64,000 nucleotides of DNA from Euglena gracilis (GCA_039621445.1 CP154956.1:21045295-21109294); one strand, 5' to 3'; counted from the stretch's first letter, positions 46,601-61,600 are shown. Notes: generated from the letters alone by a model not told the origin. Translations and numbers: made by a program.

Positions 46601-49600
46601 TTCCCACATATTCAATGCAACGCATTCTTCGCTGCTTAAAATGAATGAGTGAAACCAATGAAATCAAACTGCAATGAAGAGTGCACGCATGGCATCGACT
46701 CAACAACGCACCGCTCCACCAGATCACGCCATCCATCACCGCCCCTCTCATCTTGTACTGCAGGTACAGCTGCACAACCTGAACCGTGAAATGCTGAAGG
46801 ATTACAAACACACAGCCAAAAGATGGAAAACAACCTGACATGGATCTCCCCGACAACAAGTTTCCATTCTGAGTTCTAGTTAGACGATCTGCCAGCACCA
46901 CAATACACAAATCTTGGCTCTCCAAAAAGGGCGGATGAGCGCTGTCGGGAGAAGTGCCAAGACAAACCAGAAAAATTTGATGCGGATTTATTTGTTCAGA
47001 AATAACAAATGATAGCACCCAAATGGGTTTTTTAAATTTAAACGTTCATAAGCAGTCCACAATTTTCTTTGGGGGGGGGGATTAAATTCCGCTTAACGGT
47101 GCCAGTGCCTTGGAATGGAATGGGGAAATTTGCAGCATTTTGTCAGTCTCAGAGGCTGCATGATCATGTTTGTTGGTAAGATATTTCTGAAATAATTGCA
47201 AAAATGCCTCTTCTTGCATTCACGTTTCTTTTGAAATTGGCAAGCCCTGCACACGGACGGCCATTATTCCCAGCCCCCCGCGGAGCCCAGGGGGAAGGTG
47301 GCAACATGGAGCCTCAAAAACGCGACACAAAAAAAATCAAACAAAACACAAAATAAAAAAAAAACACAGAAAAAGAAAAAAGTGCATTTGTCCCCCCACT
47401 TGCATCGGGCAACAACATGGAGCCCCAGATCACACCTGGAAAAGAATAGATCTGGAAAAATAATATCCAAAGCCCTTTCAGATGTGTGTTCTGGAGTTAA
47501 TTCAGATGTTAAGTATTCCTTGTTTGCTCCTGAACAGGGCGTTGCTTGCTTACCCCCCTCTGGAAACACACACCTGACAGTACCAGTACCAGCGACCCTG
47601 ACAGTTTCCTGGGCGGGACCCTGACAGGTTCCCGGGTAGGGCCCTTCAAGGGAAAGTCAATAAAAAATGAAAAAAAAATGACTCTGAGAGGTTGGCCAGC
47701 ACCGGGGACCCTGACAATTTCCTGCACTGACAGGTTGGCCGGTAACGGGGACCCTGACAATTTCCTGGGCGGGACCCTGACAGTTTCTCGGGCATGACAG
47801 TTTCCCCAGGGGGGGGGGTAGGTCAGAACCTCAAAATCAAAGCTGCAAAAATGTCCAAAACTGCCAATTATGCAAAGATGCGATTTCTTTGACCCTAAAT
47901 TTGTCCTGGCCAGCCCAAATCTGACCTATTTCGCCCATTTTGTTACCGCCCGAAGGGCAGCTGCAAAAATAATGACACTCGTCGATGGGGGGGGCCAGGG
48001 CAGGAAAAAGGCTGCTGGCTGGACCCCCGCCAGGGGGTGGGTCAAATTTTCTTAAACAATGCCCTGCTGCAAGCCCTGCCCTTTTGGAATTTTTTTGCGA
48101 GGCCCACTGAGGAGGTGTCTTGATGGTGAGGCAGGACTATACACCTGGCCCCAAATAGAGCCTGTTTTGGCCGTTTTTGGGAGCCATTTTGGGGTTAAAA
48201 AAATCGAAAATTCCTAAATACCTCCAAAGTGGTGGGGAATGAAAGGATATCATCGGGACCTTAAATCAAGTGGCACTGGTCCATCCCAAAAGCTACCCCC
48301 AACGCCTCCGGCAAATGCCCCATTCCCCCTCTGCCTGCACATACCCCCCCTTGAAGTGACCTTTCTTTAAAAGAATCCAACAAAAGCTGCTGGCAAATGC
48401 CCACTGGGGAAACACAATTGAGCCTTCACCACAAATACGACCAACAGCGACCAGACTTGGGGTCAAAGGCATGTGTTGATCGTCCAAAGCTGGATTCCTT
48501 AGCGGGGATTCGGCGGACTGAAAAGCCGGCCATTGCAAGGCACCCCAAATGGCAGGTCGGCATCGCACCTCCACATAGTGCAGGGCGTTGTCCTTGTCCG
48601 TCCGATCCAGGATGGTGATGGCGATGCTGCCGCGATCAGGCGTGTGCAGGAACCCAACCTTGACATTGGAGGGGTTTTGGCTTCAGTGCCAAAGGGGAGG
48701 GGAGGGGACATAAAGCATCCTCGGGTATAAGTGCGGTGTGCCGACCAGGAGTTTGCATACAGGAAGGATATTGCACGAGGAAAGACACATCAAACCTGTA
48801 AATGGAAGAAATGCATGCAAATTGGCTGCGTGACGCAGATTTGCGTTTCATAAAGAGCGATGGGAGTCAAACGGCAGCAGAGTTTTTCAGCCTCAGTACT
48901 CCTAAAAGAAGATGAAAATCGGTAAAACAAAAAGTCAAAAAGTCAAAAAGAAACCAGCAAGAAGTTCAAACTGCCATTTTGGTATCCCGCAGAGAAGGGA
49001 GTGCCCCTGAGAGCCCCTCGCCCCATGGGCCATGGCCTTCCGCCGCCAACCACCTCGCACACATCTCTGGCTGTGGTCCGCCAGGTGGTCCCACATCACC
49101 CGCAGGGTGGCGAAGAAGTACTTTGCTGCCATGTGACTGCCGGCCTGGCTGAATGCCGGGAATTGGGGGGGGAGGGGGGAGGGCTTTCGGGCCCAACACC
49201 GCGGGAAATGAAATTGGAAAGCCATCGGAAAGTGGAGCCTTCAGAGTATCCCACAGTACTGTGTGGGGCACCCCACACTCCCACCCCCCCAACACTCAAA
49301 CCCGGAACAACGTCCCTTTTGTGCAGGAATGAAACTACAAAATGATCCACACGTGGCCAAGGGTTGGGGGCCATTTCTTGACTTACTCGGCCTTCAGCCT
49401 CAACCGGGGGGGGGGGGGGGGGCACAGAACCAAAATAGCAACGTCCCGTTCCTGTGCAACACAAAGCATGAAATTAGCGGCGATTGGAAAAAGACTGAAT
49501 GTGTGGGAAGTGCCCACAGAGAATTTTTGAAAGACTAAAGGTATATGAGTGCAAAACCTACATTCAATCAACCCAACCCCACTCTCCCACACTACTCCCC

Positions 49601-52600
49601 CACTGTCACCCCACACATCTCCCACACTTTCCCTCATTTCCAATTTCCCTTTCCAATCTCCCATTTCCAATCTCCCATTTCCAATCTCCCACACATTCCC
49701 TCATTTCCAATTTCCCTCTGGGAACAGGCATCTCCATTTCAAGGATGCATGATTTTCATGGTAAAGTACCTTTGTCACAAGTCGATTTTATGTAATTGTG
49801 GGTCCAGGTGGAATAATTTTAAAAACATGAATTACTTTTGGGGACTCACTGGTCAGAAAAAAAACAAAAATTGTCCCTGAAAATTTAAAATGGATGTCAA
49901 TATTGATTTCCTTGCAATTTTCCGTAGTTTGGTGCATTTTTCTGAATTGTTTTCTGCGATTTCCTGCACACATGGCATTAAATGGAGCTCCCTCAGTCAA
50001 ACCGTGCAGGGGGTTAGTGTGGTGGGGGGGGGGGGTGAGGGGGCTACAGTGGGAGGGGGGGGGCATCAGTATAAATATGGGACGACAGTGGGCAGAAATT
50101 GTAGGCTGACCACAGAAAATTGAGGGAAAATGCAGCAACCACAGAAAATTGCAGGAAAAAAATTGCCAGTATCAATTCTCCCCCCTGCCAACACTTGTCC
50201 TGCCTCTCAATAGATTACGAAACTTGACACTGGGACCTCAGCACACATGTGCGTCATCCATTGGGCGTAGTTGGCGTAGTTGCTGGCCTGACAAAGCGGA
50301 GAAGGGTGAGATGGGGATTCCGATGGCTCCCTGCGTGTGGCGCCGACAGGTTTGGGCCGGGGCGGGGACCTGATTCAGGGGGTTGGAGTACGTTTCAGTC
50401 CGGAACGGGGCGGGCGACATCAGGATGAGGTCGTACAGCACCCCTGGGGGTGGAAGCAATGAGCAATGGGAGGCAGGGGGAAGGTCTACCCCTGTTGGGG
50501 GGGCTCACCCAGCCACTCCCCCCCCCAGCCAGGAGCTTGCAGCCGCGCGGCTGAATCCCCTCCCCCAGGGGGTCCCTGAGATTCAGTCAGGGAAGCTCGG
50601 CCCACCTGGGCTGGGCGTAAATTTTCTTTTTGGATAAAAAAGGTTGGAAATGGTGACAGGGTGGTTTGGTGCTTTTTCAAAATTGCAGCGGGCTGGACTC
50701 CTCCACCCCCGAAGGGGCAGAAGAGGAGGTCCAGCACCTCCTCTCCCAGCTGGCACATTTTTCACCCGATTGACTGGCCCCCCTCCCCCGGGTCCAAAAA
50801 AAAAGCTCCTGGTGTGCGCACTTGGTGCATATGCGTCTGCTGCTGGCATGTGTGTGTTGTTGGGATTGCGCCAAGGCAGGTTGTGGTTGAAGGTTGCCGC
50901 GATGGGTATGCCCAACGGCTGAAGAGAATCCTGCCACACCCATACGAGAGTGCCTGCACCCCACGAGGGAACCGCGCAGGGTGAACTGTGAGCGGCGGGA
51001 GGGCACACCATCCGGGAGGGCGACGCTCTCGGAGGGGGAGATGATCATCGGGAAGCGGTGGCGCTGGTCTGCTGGTACGAAGGCCTCCAGGATCCGTTGG
51101 TATCCAAGGCGCTGGACGTGAGGAACACTACAGCCCCCCCCCCCCGCCCGAGGAAAAACGCAGCCCTCAAAAGACAGGGAGGAAGGGCATCCCTTCCTTG
51201 GAAGGGGGGCATTGGGCGTGCAACAGTGAGAGTGCATAAGGCGTGAACACTAATCATGTGGTAGGGATGCGGCAATGTGACCGTGAGCGTCACGTCCCGC
51301 GGTGGGCAGCAGGTCGGGGTTGGCATCCACCGCGGCTGGGATACCGTTCGGAGGTGTTCAGCTAACGTTGATCCAGCGGATGGGTGGTGGAGGATTTGGG
51401 ATGCAGGCTGGCTCCAATGCCCCCCCCCCCCCGGGCCGGCTTTGTTTCAAAACATCCAGCCTGCTGGCCAGGGGAGCCATCTCGGAGGGTGAGCTGGGCT
51501 CAAATCACCGGGCCTTGTGCCGGTGGTCAAGCTGGGCAAAAAAGGCACCGTTTTCCATGGTTTTTTGCACACTGGCATTTGTACATTTGTACACTGCAAT
51601 TTGTGCATTGTACATTGGATCCCCTCGCGAGGGTAGGGTCCCCTTCGGCGCAAGAAAACCTCTGTCCTGGACTTCATTGACTGGTGGAGGGGGGCATCTT
51701 CCTCACCCGAACCTTGGAGCCGTGGAAATGATCAGTCCCAGCCAAGCCAGCAGGGGGGAAGTAGACAGCACCCCAGGTCCAACGTACATGTCCACCCCGA
51801 AGGCGATGGCAGCCAGCAGGCGGTCCCTCTGGCAGACACTTGTGCACAAAGGTGCAAATCGGTTATTTTGGTACCCAGGAGGGGGATATCTGATAAGACT
51901 GGGAGCTTGAGCTTGAGAGCTGCTTGATCCCTAAACATTTCAGCATCATGGGAGACGGAGTGCTTGCCAAATCCCCTTCCTCCGCACCATTGAGTGCCCT
52001 TCCTTCCAAGGGGTCCCAAGAATTTTAAACCTCTCTTCTAGAATACACAGCACCTAACTCGGCTGTCTCCTTTTCACACACATTATGTGACACGGAAGCA
52101 CCGGGTGCGTTATCCTCGCTCTACCCCCCCCCCCCAAACCTGCAGTCTGACCTGGTCCAGCCGCAGCATGCAATTAATTATGACCAAACACAATTTCGTC
52201 GAAAATTTGTGCAATTCAAACGGTTGAAGTTATTGGAGAAAAAGGCAGATTTTTTTGGTAACGTGACAGGTTGTAAAGATGATTGTTCTGTAGCTAGGAA
52301 ATGCTCTTTTCAAACAGAAAAAAAATTATCCACGGGTGAATGGCAAACACTGTGGTGCCCACCACAGTGGCTGCAATAAGCATGCAGTGGACGGATGCCT
52401 GTCCCCCAGGCGGACGCCACATCCAGAACGCGGCGGGGCCTCAGCTGCTGAAACAGCGTCATGTACGTGGACGGCTTCCCCTGGCGAGCCTGAGAGGGTT
52501 TGCACCCAGGGCCCAAGACAGTTCTGTTTGGTTGCACGACTGTTCCGCTGCTTATTTCGATTCCTGCCACCGGTAGGTGGGACGTTGCAAACATCGACTC

Positions 52601-55600
52601 CACAAAACAAAGCGGAGAATTCATGTCTTGGGTTTCCGTGTTTCAGTCAGTCATTGGTTTGGGGGCCATTGAGCCAACAGAGGCATGGCCAAAATGGCAG
52701 GCCCTTTTTGATGGGTGGGGAATGCAGACGGGAGAAAAAATTCATTGATAGCAGCCAAAAAAATATCTGGGGCACTTGAGGTGGAATCTTTCAAGCTCCA
52801 ACGTGACAAATTTGACCACCTTGAGAGTAGGCGGGGATAATCCAGCCCCTCTCCAAATAGGCGACCCCTTTGGAAGACTCAAAACACCCACGTCTTTATA
52901 CCAAACCATGCCCCCCTTCCAGAACCCCCAACCCATCCATCCACCCTTGAAACACCCCCCAGGGTGGGGTCACGCAGGTTTCAAATAAATACACAGTCAA
53001 GTGAATCCACAATCTGGGTCATACACCTATCCACTGGACCACCACTTCTGTAGGAGGCATAACTTGCACTTCTTCCTCGGTGCGCACATTTGCACAAATC
53101 GCCAATTATTTATGAAAATGACAATACCTGACTCCAAAACCCCAAATAATGAATCAGCATAAGATGTGGTGCCCAGGACGCGGAGATCGAAACAGGAGCT
53201 TTGACAGTTAGGCTACCTAAGACGTGTCACCACAGCATGCGGGGTTCATACCACCCAGCATGGGTGTTTGGAAACCTTCCAACAGCTGCCTCATTAACAT
53301 GGGATACTGCTGGAAAGATTTGAGTAAGTGAGACTAAGCCTGAAACAATGCCTGCAAATTTGACTTTCCATGGTAAGAATTCCACGGTTGGTGCGCGCAT
53401 TCGCTCAAACAAACAGTGTGCAAATACACAGCAACTGTGCAAATGGGAAAACGGGCCACGTATGTGCAAGCTGGAATTGGCATGTTTGTGAAACCATTTC
53501 CCACCCTATGAAACCATTTCTTGGCCCCTCAAGCATCAAAATAAACAGCCATTCCAGGATGTTATCCTTAGAAAACTAGTTTATCGGTGCCCTTCACCCC
53601 AGTATTATAGTCCAAAAATGAGGCACAGTGAATCAGCTGAAAATGGACGTGTCAGCTGACTTGAAAACCTTGGTGTTCAGGGTGTCATACACTAACACGC
53701 TTCATTTTTGACCCTGCACAACACCTCCACTTTGAGGACGCTGCTCTCCTCCTGTTTCCACTCTTCTCTTGTCTCTGCGCACACCGACATCTTGCCGTTG
53801 TGTGGGAGTCACATAGTCTTGAATATCGGTGCAACTCGCCACCGAACTCAACTGGAAATGTGTGGCAATCCTCCTGTGCTCTACATCCACCTCACCAACC
53901 ACCAGTGGCAGAGTTCCCTAATTACCCATTTTTACCTGCTTTATTTGTTGTATGTGAATTCCACTCCTTTCACAACAAAAAAAACCTACACAGCGTGTCC
54001 CAGGGCTCCAGAAAGCAAGCAAAGGGGTGGGACCTGTCACCCCACCTCCAGAATGCCTCCTGGCGCTGGCAGTTGCCACAAGGGGGGAGGGCCGAAGTCT
54101 TTGTGTATTTTTGGCAAATCTCTCACTTCGGGGGGGGGGCAGTCCCATGGGTCTCACAACTCGGCGACATGTTTCCGAGGGTAAAAAAAAAACAGACAAC
54201 TTCCAAAAAAAATTGCGAAAATCAAACAAAAAACAGGGCCCACCTGTCACAAACAGTTCAAAAACCTGGACCCAAACCCCCTCAGACAAAAATGCTCAAG
54301 AGCGAGTTACCCGACGACAAGGGTTGAGGGAGAGGAGGGGGGACCTCCACAATGCGCGGCTGGCCCTTCGCGTACAGCCACTCCCGCAGGACGCGGGCCG
54401 TCAGAACCCGCTGCGCCGGATCCATACCGAATTGCTTTCCCTCCCCCCTTCACCCCCTCCCCCTGGCGGACCAATACCTCCCCCCTCCTCCCGCCAGGTC
54501 ACCTTCCACTTTCAAAAAAAACCAGTCGGTCACCTTTCACCTTTTGAAAACCAGACACTTACTTTTGACATGTCGGGGGGGGGGGTCACAATGGCCGATC
54601 AGGCAAAGATGGCTCAAAATCAAATGGGGGGGTGTCGGAATGACCTGCAGTGCCTGCCTGGATGTGTGCCAGATAAAGAACCCAATAATGGGCTCTTTCA
54701 GGGCTTCTGACTTATTAAAAATGTTAAAAAATATTAACTATTTTTAAACGAAAAAACATTAACTTTTCAGGGCCACGGTACCATATGAACACTATCGACC
54801 AGCTCTGCCCGACCCCATTCGCGTGCGGAGCCAAAAGCCTGTCAATCACTCCGAAAAAAAAAACAGCCCACCTTAAGCAATGGTATGGCCGGGTCTGTGA
54901 ACAGTGCTGGCAGCCACCGGCCATGCAGGGAGCTGTCCTGCCAGTGCTCCACCGGACTGGGGGGAGGTGTGTGGTGCCGCGCAGCAGACGCAGAAGTGTG
55001 TGCCATGCTGATGCCTCGGGGGCTGGAATGAGACTGCAGAACATTTGATTCGCCTCGCGTCCTATTCCACGGCTTTCAGAAGGGATCCTGAACTTCACAT
55101 GTGACTGTTTTCCAGGATTTCCCCCCCCCCTGCAGAAAAATGTTGTGGTCGTCGTTCTTGGGTCCCGCTCGCTTAAAGTTGGGATGACTGAGATTTCTGT
55201 TGGCGTGACTGGGTGTTGACTGGGTCTGGGCCTCTGGATGACTACAGGTGCGTTCTTTGGCATTTTGGGCCTGGGCCTCTGGATGACTACAGGTGCGTTC
55301 TTTGCCATTTTTTGCCACTTCCAGCTGCTCTTGGCTGTATTTTTTTTGTCTTCTTTCAGCTGCCTTTGGTTGCTTTTTGGTTAACTTTTGGCTACTTTTC
55401 TTTGCCCACTTTTGTCCACCTTTGGCCACCTTTGCCAACTTTTTTTTGGCTGCTTTTCACTGCTTTTGGCCATTTTCTTGCCACTTTTGACTGCTTTTGG
55501 CCACTGTTTTGCTGCTTTCGACTTTGAAAACAACAAAAAAAGTGGCCAAGAATTCCTGAAAATGACTAAAGATGTCCTAAAGCAGCCAAAAAAAATAGAA

Positions 55601-58600
55601 AAGTGCAAAAATGGACAAAAAAGGTCGGGGAAATGGGAAAAAGCAATCAAAAGCAGTAAAACATGGCCAAAAATCTTAAAAATGAGCAAACGTGGGCAAA
55701 AATGGTCATAAATTGGCAAAAGTAGCCAAATGTTGCCCAAAGCAGCCAAAAATGGACAAAAATGACCAAACAGGGCAAAAAATGGCCAAAAATGGCCAAA
55801 AGAGGCAAAAATGGTCAAAAGTGGCCAAAAATAGCCAGTCACGCCCATTCCTGCCCAGTCACGGAACCCCACCTATGGGCTTAGACGGGCGGGAATACAC
55901 TTTTCTTGTTGAGTCACAAAATTTCGGCAGTTTTACTGAAAATGCGCATCTGCGCATTCCGGAAGCGGAGTGCGCAGGTGCACATTCTGAATGGTTTGAT
56001 GCTTCTTCCAGACTGGGTGAAACACCACAAAAATGAGCTGTTAGGATTGAGAACGACCACAAGAACCACCCCCTGTGTACTGCATCAACTACGTATCATG
56101 CTGTTAACAGCTGTTTCCCGACGACTGTGGTACAGGCATGGCTGAACACACACTCGGCACTCCACAAAGCATGTGGAACACAGGCGACGCAGGACAACCT
56201 GGACCTGGGTGTGCCACCTTGTGTTCATCGATGTGTGCTGATGGCTTCCGGGGTAGGGCCTGGTGAACCCGGGATGAGCACGGGAAGGAACTCCTTGCAG
56301 CCACAGAGACACAGCCCTCCCAAGGTCAAACAACAGGGGTGTCAGTGAGTGTCAAGGCCGAAGAATGCGCACCTGCGCATTTTTTGGAAACCCAAAAGAA
56401 TGCGCAGGTGCGCATTTTTGGAATGGACACAAGCTGTGGGAAGGGGGAATGCGCACACGCGCATTGATGCTGGAGGACACATTGGGTCTGTTGTTTGCCT
56501 GCCTTGAATCCGAGCTGTGCACCGTTATGATGTGGTTTCGGCCTTGCAGAACATCATCGACACCTGCAGCAGCATGGAAAACCCTGGGCTCGGCGACGGC
56601 AGGGGTCAAGGCACAAATTGATGTCCTTCAGTGACAGGGGAACTGCCCCCCCCCCTGCAGCTCAAGTCATTGAGCAAATCAGAATGCGCACCTGCGCATT
56701 CGACTTCACCCGCTGCAGTCCAGTGCGCAGCCCAGCCTATGCTGCTCATGAACGTGTGGAGCACATAAGAACGCACAGGCAACCGTCCCCCACCCGGCGG
56801 AGGTGATGGGCCGGTTGCTGCCAGTGTTGTCCAACCACACACCCCAGAGCGTACATGCCAGCACACAGCTAATGGTCGCCCTGAACAACCTTATGTTGGG
56901 CTGCGGTACGGGGTGCAAGGAGCACTGTGGCCCACAATTTAGGTCAACGCAGGGGGTTGTGTCTGGTTCCACACACAGTGCTCACGGGGTTGGCACCTCG
57001 AGAGCGAAACACGCCTGTCACCACCTTCGGCATCATTCCCAAAAACGGTCTGCAAACACGGAATTATTTCACAATCCAAATGGATTCAAAGAAGCGAACA
57101 CCATTGGTCAGTCCTTGCCCCAGAATCTCTCCAGGTCCTTAAAACCGTGAGTCATGCACAAGCACATCACAACAAAAACCTACTGATAAACCCAGGAATT
57201 TTTTCCGTTCTGCTTTTTCTGTGTACTCCACTGTGTCGCACCATGGATAATGGATGAGAAAGGGACTTCAGTGCCCGAGGAAACTCCTCGGTGACGGGCA
57301 CCCTAATCCCAACTGCAGTCAGCAGTCTTTCATGGCATGAGTGAAAAGCCGGTGAATGCACAGATGCGCAAAAAAGCGTCCTGTGCCTTTCTTTAAATTA
57401 CAGCTACACCGCCGAATATTTGCACTCCCAGGTGGGCCTGCCACCACCCACGCGAACTCCCCCCGCCTGGCCTGGGTTTGAAACCACGCGGCTGAAGTGT
57501 AGACCTCCCTGTGAGGATCGAATGGTGTCCGAGGACGAGGCAGCCCTGGAGCGAAACACAGCAGGGGAGGACCACCACTTGTGACCTTGCTGGCAACAAA
57601 CGTCACCCACCACACAGAACCCTTTTTTATCATGTACTCAGAGTTGACGCTCCAACGCTGCAAACTACACATCCACTGGCCGCTGTGAAGACCAGGGGAA
57701 GCGCATATGCACACACCTTCTCCACACACTCCATCCGCAATGGCTGCAATCAAACATGGCACATCGGGTGACTGCGCACATGCGCATTCCCTTCTTGTGT
57801 CTCCGCTTAAAGCACCCTGGTAGGAGGTTGCCACACAGGGCGATTGTGGCTCCCGGGGGTGGTTGTGGGAAGGAGGCACCATGGTCTCTGCGGTTAGAGT
57901 GGATGGGAGGTTCTGTGCCCTGTGCTGGAAGCAGGGCACGAGGGGGCGCTAGCCAATGTTTGTTGTGTTCGTGTAGTCTGCATTCAGAGAGTGGCGGGGG
58001 GGGGGGGGGCTGGGTTTAAATCCACACAACATGTCTGTGGGGCTCGGTGCCGTGCCTCAGGCTGCCTGTTGTTTGCCATTCCACACAGTGCACTGTACCC
58101 CTCTGTGACACATGCAGGCACAACATCCCTCCAGTGGCGCACGCCGTCCGCTCCGCATGTGCCTTCTCAAAGGCACCACGTCACATCACCATGTGGGACC
58201 ACCTGTGTTTGGGTCTGACGTTTGGGATGGGGTGCTGGGTATGGAGGGGGGGCTGGCTTGCACGCCTTTCCTGTGTGTCACTAGTTTTCAAAGCTACGGA
58301 GCGGAGCCCTGGTTCAACCCTTTCTGCCACAGATTACATTCTCCAGAACAGCCCTCACAAACGAAAAAAATGGCTCCTCTCCGAGGTTGCATGAGGCACA
58401 AGAATGCGCACGTGCGCACACTTGAGGTCATTCCTTTGCTGGCTGGCTGTGAGTTTATCTGCAGGAGAGCAGGAGGGGAGCAGCGCTGGGCAACCACAAG
58501 AGTGCGCACCTGCGCATTCCGTGAGGGGGAGTGCGCAGGTGCGCATTCTCTGTGTTGTGGGAGCTGTGTCTAGCACTCCTGAACCCAGTGCCACCACAGC

Positions 58601-61600
58601 ATTCTGGCAGGGCAACCCCCATGTTGCACTGCTGGCCTTTTTGTTAGCGATTTCAGAGGCATCTCATTGCACAGGTGGATGACGCCAGAGCAGGGTGTAC
58701 GTTTCCCTTGCTGTGCCTCCACCTTGTGTGCTGAGTTAATAACCGTCCAAAACTTCAGGAAAAGACCGGGACGTAGAGAGGGGTGAATGCGCACCTGCGC
58801 ATTCACTCGGCACCACAAAACAGGGGGGATGGCGACAGGTGCAATGCCTCCACCTGACGAGGGTTTGTCCTCGTGAAACAGCGTTTTCTGTCGCACCTGC
58901 TTCGGCAGATGGGGGTTTTCCCCCGGTCGACAGAAGTGTTAAACGGTCATTTTGAAAACGAAAAAAGTCGGTTTGCCCAGGAAAAAACCCTGGGGTCGAA
59001 GGTAGTGGTACCCATTTTGGTTCCAGGGTTTCAGCTGACGGGTGCGCTGCCACGTCAAGTGAAGGCAACGCAATTGGTCAAAAAGAATGCGAAGGTGAAA
59101 AAAAAAAAAACCACCAAAAATGAAAAGTGCATTCCCGGCCGTCTAAGGTGGGGGTGGGGGTCCTCAAAGCCAATCACGTCCAGTTATTGCATAAGCACCC
59201 CCCTTATAGAAGCACGGGTGCGCTTATAGCGGACTGCCGCCTCTGGCGATGGGGGTGTGCTTCTATTAGAGGGGGAGGGTTTAGGTGCTTGCCGGCTGAG
59301 AAGGAAGAAAAATTCGGTTGAGTACAACCCTTCCAGAGCGTCACTCAATCCCTTCAGCAGGGGGATCAGGCCGCTGGCTAACCCCTCACCAGCGGGGTGG
59401 GGGTCCCCTGGCTGGAACCGGACGGGAACTGAGATGGGGGCCCGCAACCATCTTCAACCAAAGTTGGGCCCATTTTTGACACCCGCCACGGCAAATTCAG
59501 TTCCGCATCCGGCCGTCCTTCAGGCCACCGGAAAGAAATTGGATTTCGGCCACAGGGGGGAGGGGGTTCCTGGCTGGAACAAAGCTGCTGGCTGGCCTGA
59601 CCCCCCCCCCCCGGCCTGGGGATGGCCCCGGAGTCACCCTTGCCCCGCTGCCAGCCCAGCCCAACCGGCGGGGGTAGCGGCACCTGTGCTTCTCCCCGTA
59701 GCCCACACTGCGGACGCGGGGCTCCTCGAGGAAATAGTCGGACAGGATGTCGATGGTCTCCCGCAGGCGGCTTGTTGGCTTCGCCGACCCCAAGGGGGGG
59801 GGGAGGTCCGACAAAGCCCTTGCCTCCCAGCCAAGCACTGCCACCCCACAGGGGGAACTGCACTCCGAGGGGAATTTCGAAAGAAACTGGGTTGCATCGA
59901 TCAAATTTAGAGGCTGCCGTGGCACTTTAAATTTGTGTTGGTGTTGTGCCCCCCCCAAAAAACACTCACCGAAAAAAATCAATTCTGTTGCAGTTTTTTT
60001 GGTACAAAACTGTTCTGCCTGGATTTACATCAGACAAAAAAAATCGGCCACACACGCTGCCTTTCATAACCGCCTGGTCTCATACGTGTCTTCTCCCGTG
60101 CCCAGGATGAGGTAGTGGTCACAGTACTTGGCGGGGAAGCGCTCGAAGAAGCGGCCCACCTTGCTGACCACCTGCCGGTGGAAGGAGACACTTTGCAGGA
60201 AAGTGTAAGGTTGCAAGCCTAACGTTTACACCCACCCCCCAAACGTTATACCAGCGTGGTGCGCCATGTCATTGCGGGCCAAGAGGACCCGCTGTTTGGA
60301 CACCCAAGCAAGAATTACAAAAACTAAAATAAAAATAAAACACGACGGAGCTTGATAGAGCTTCGGCTTGGGGTTGAGGACTGCAAACCGTGACAACCCG
60401 GGATTCAGCAAAAAGGTAAACCCGATAGTTAAAAAAAAAAATGGAGGGCAGGGGAAGGACGACCTTGGTGTGTGGAATTTTTGGCGCATGGCGGAAGACC
60501 GGGCCCTGGTACTGCTTGAGGTTCTCGAACCGCTGCTCAATGGAGATGGTCTCTGTCATGAAGCACCTACGGTGAAAGGTGGTTTTCAGAACACCCGCCA
60601 TCGCAGTGCACAACCAACGCCACGACACATGATGACAGACATCCCGCGTAATCCCAAGCCATCAACAAAGCCAGCAGGAAAAATCATAAACAACCAATCA
60701 TAACATTCCTTTTGGGCAACTTCGCCCATCCTTTTGTCCACAATCTGTTCTTCAAAAACTTTTGCAGATAATGGAGGTGTGGGTTCCAACAAATCCCTAG
60801 GAAACCCGACAAATCCCGGCAAATCCCGACAACAAGGATTTGTCGGAATTTGTCGGGATTTACGGACAGGCAGGGGGGTAGGGCACTTTCAACCCCCCTC
60901 GGGCAGGGGAAAAGGAAGAGGTGACGTAACGTGGGGCACCCTGAAGTTTCATGGGCACCGGAAGGGTGCCCTCCACGGCTGGATTTGGAAGGGTGAGTGG
61001 CGCAGTCAAAAGCGCAGCACACCTCTTGAATGGAAATGGCAAAGCCTCCTGTATGATGAGCCGAGAGACGCACTTGGCGAATCCCTCTGCGAAGGGGGAG
61101 AAGACCGGCAAAATATTTGATGTGGAAGAAAACGATGAGAAAACACACTTCTGTGTGGAATTCATTTCACGTCCCCTTGAAAAATTATTCGGCCCAATTC
61201 AGTAACCACAACCAACAAACCGACCTCAAAACCCCCCCCCCCAGGTCATGCAGGGCTTAAATGAATCAACGAGGAAAATCTCAAAAAAAATTTCTTGACA
61301 CTGGAAACTTTTATATCTTTTCTGGTTTTGAAAAACCTTTCAGGAAGATCGATCTTTTTGGGAAATGAGAGGTCAAACACAAAAATCATCCTAAATGCAT
61401 TATTTTCTGATTTTTGATGAATAGAAACACACATTTATGTCAAGATCATTAATAAAGAGCACACAATCTGACAGCAGATTGTTTTAGAAAAATATCAACT
61501 GGTCCGTCAATGGGTTTGGGTGCTGTCCAAATAACTCTGGAGGGGGCTAGGGCCAAAAAGATTGATCCACTGGCTTTGCAGGAGACAATTTGAATGGTGG

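Noticed and set aside
50780-50950. Possible exon reading PLGIPIAATFNHNLPWRNPN (minus)
   Set aside because: The neighbouring exons (51,111-50,973 and 50,443-50,370) join in phase directly; no clear splice pair.
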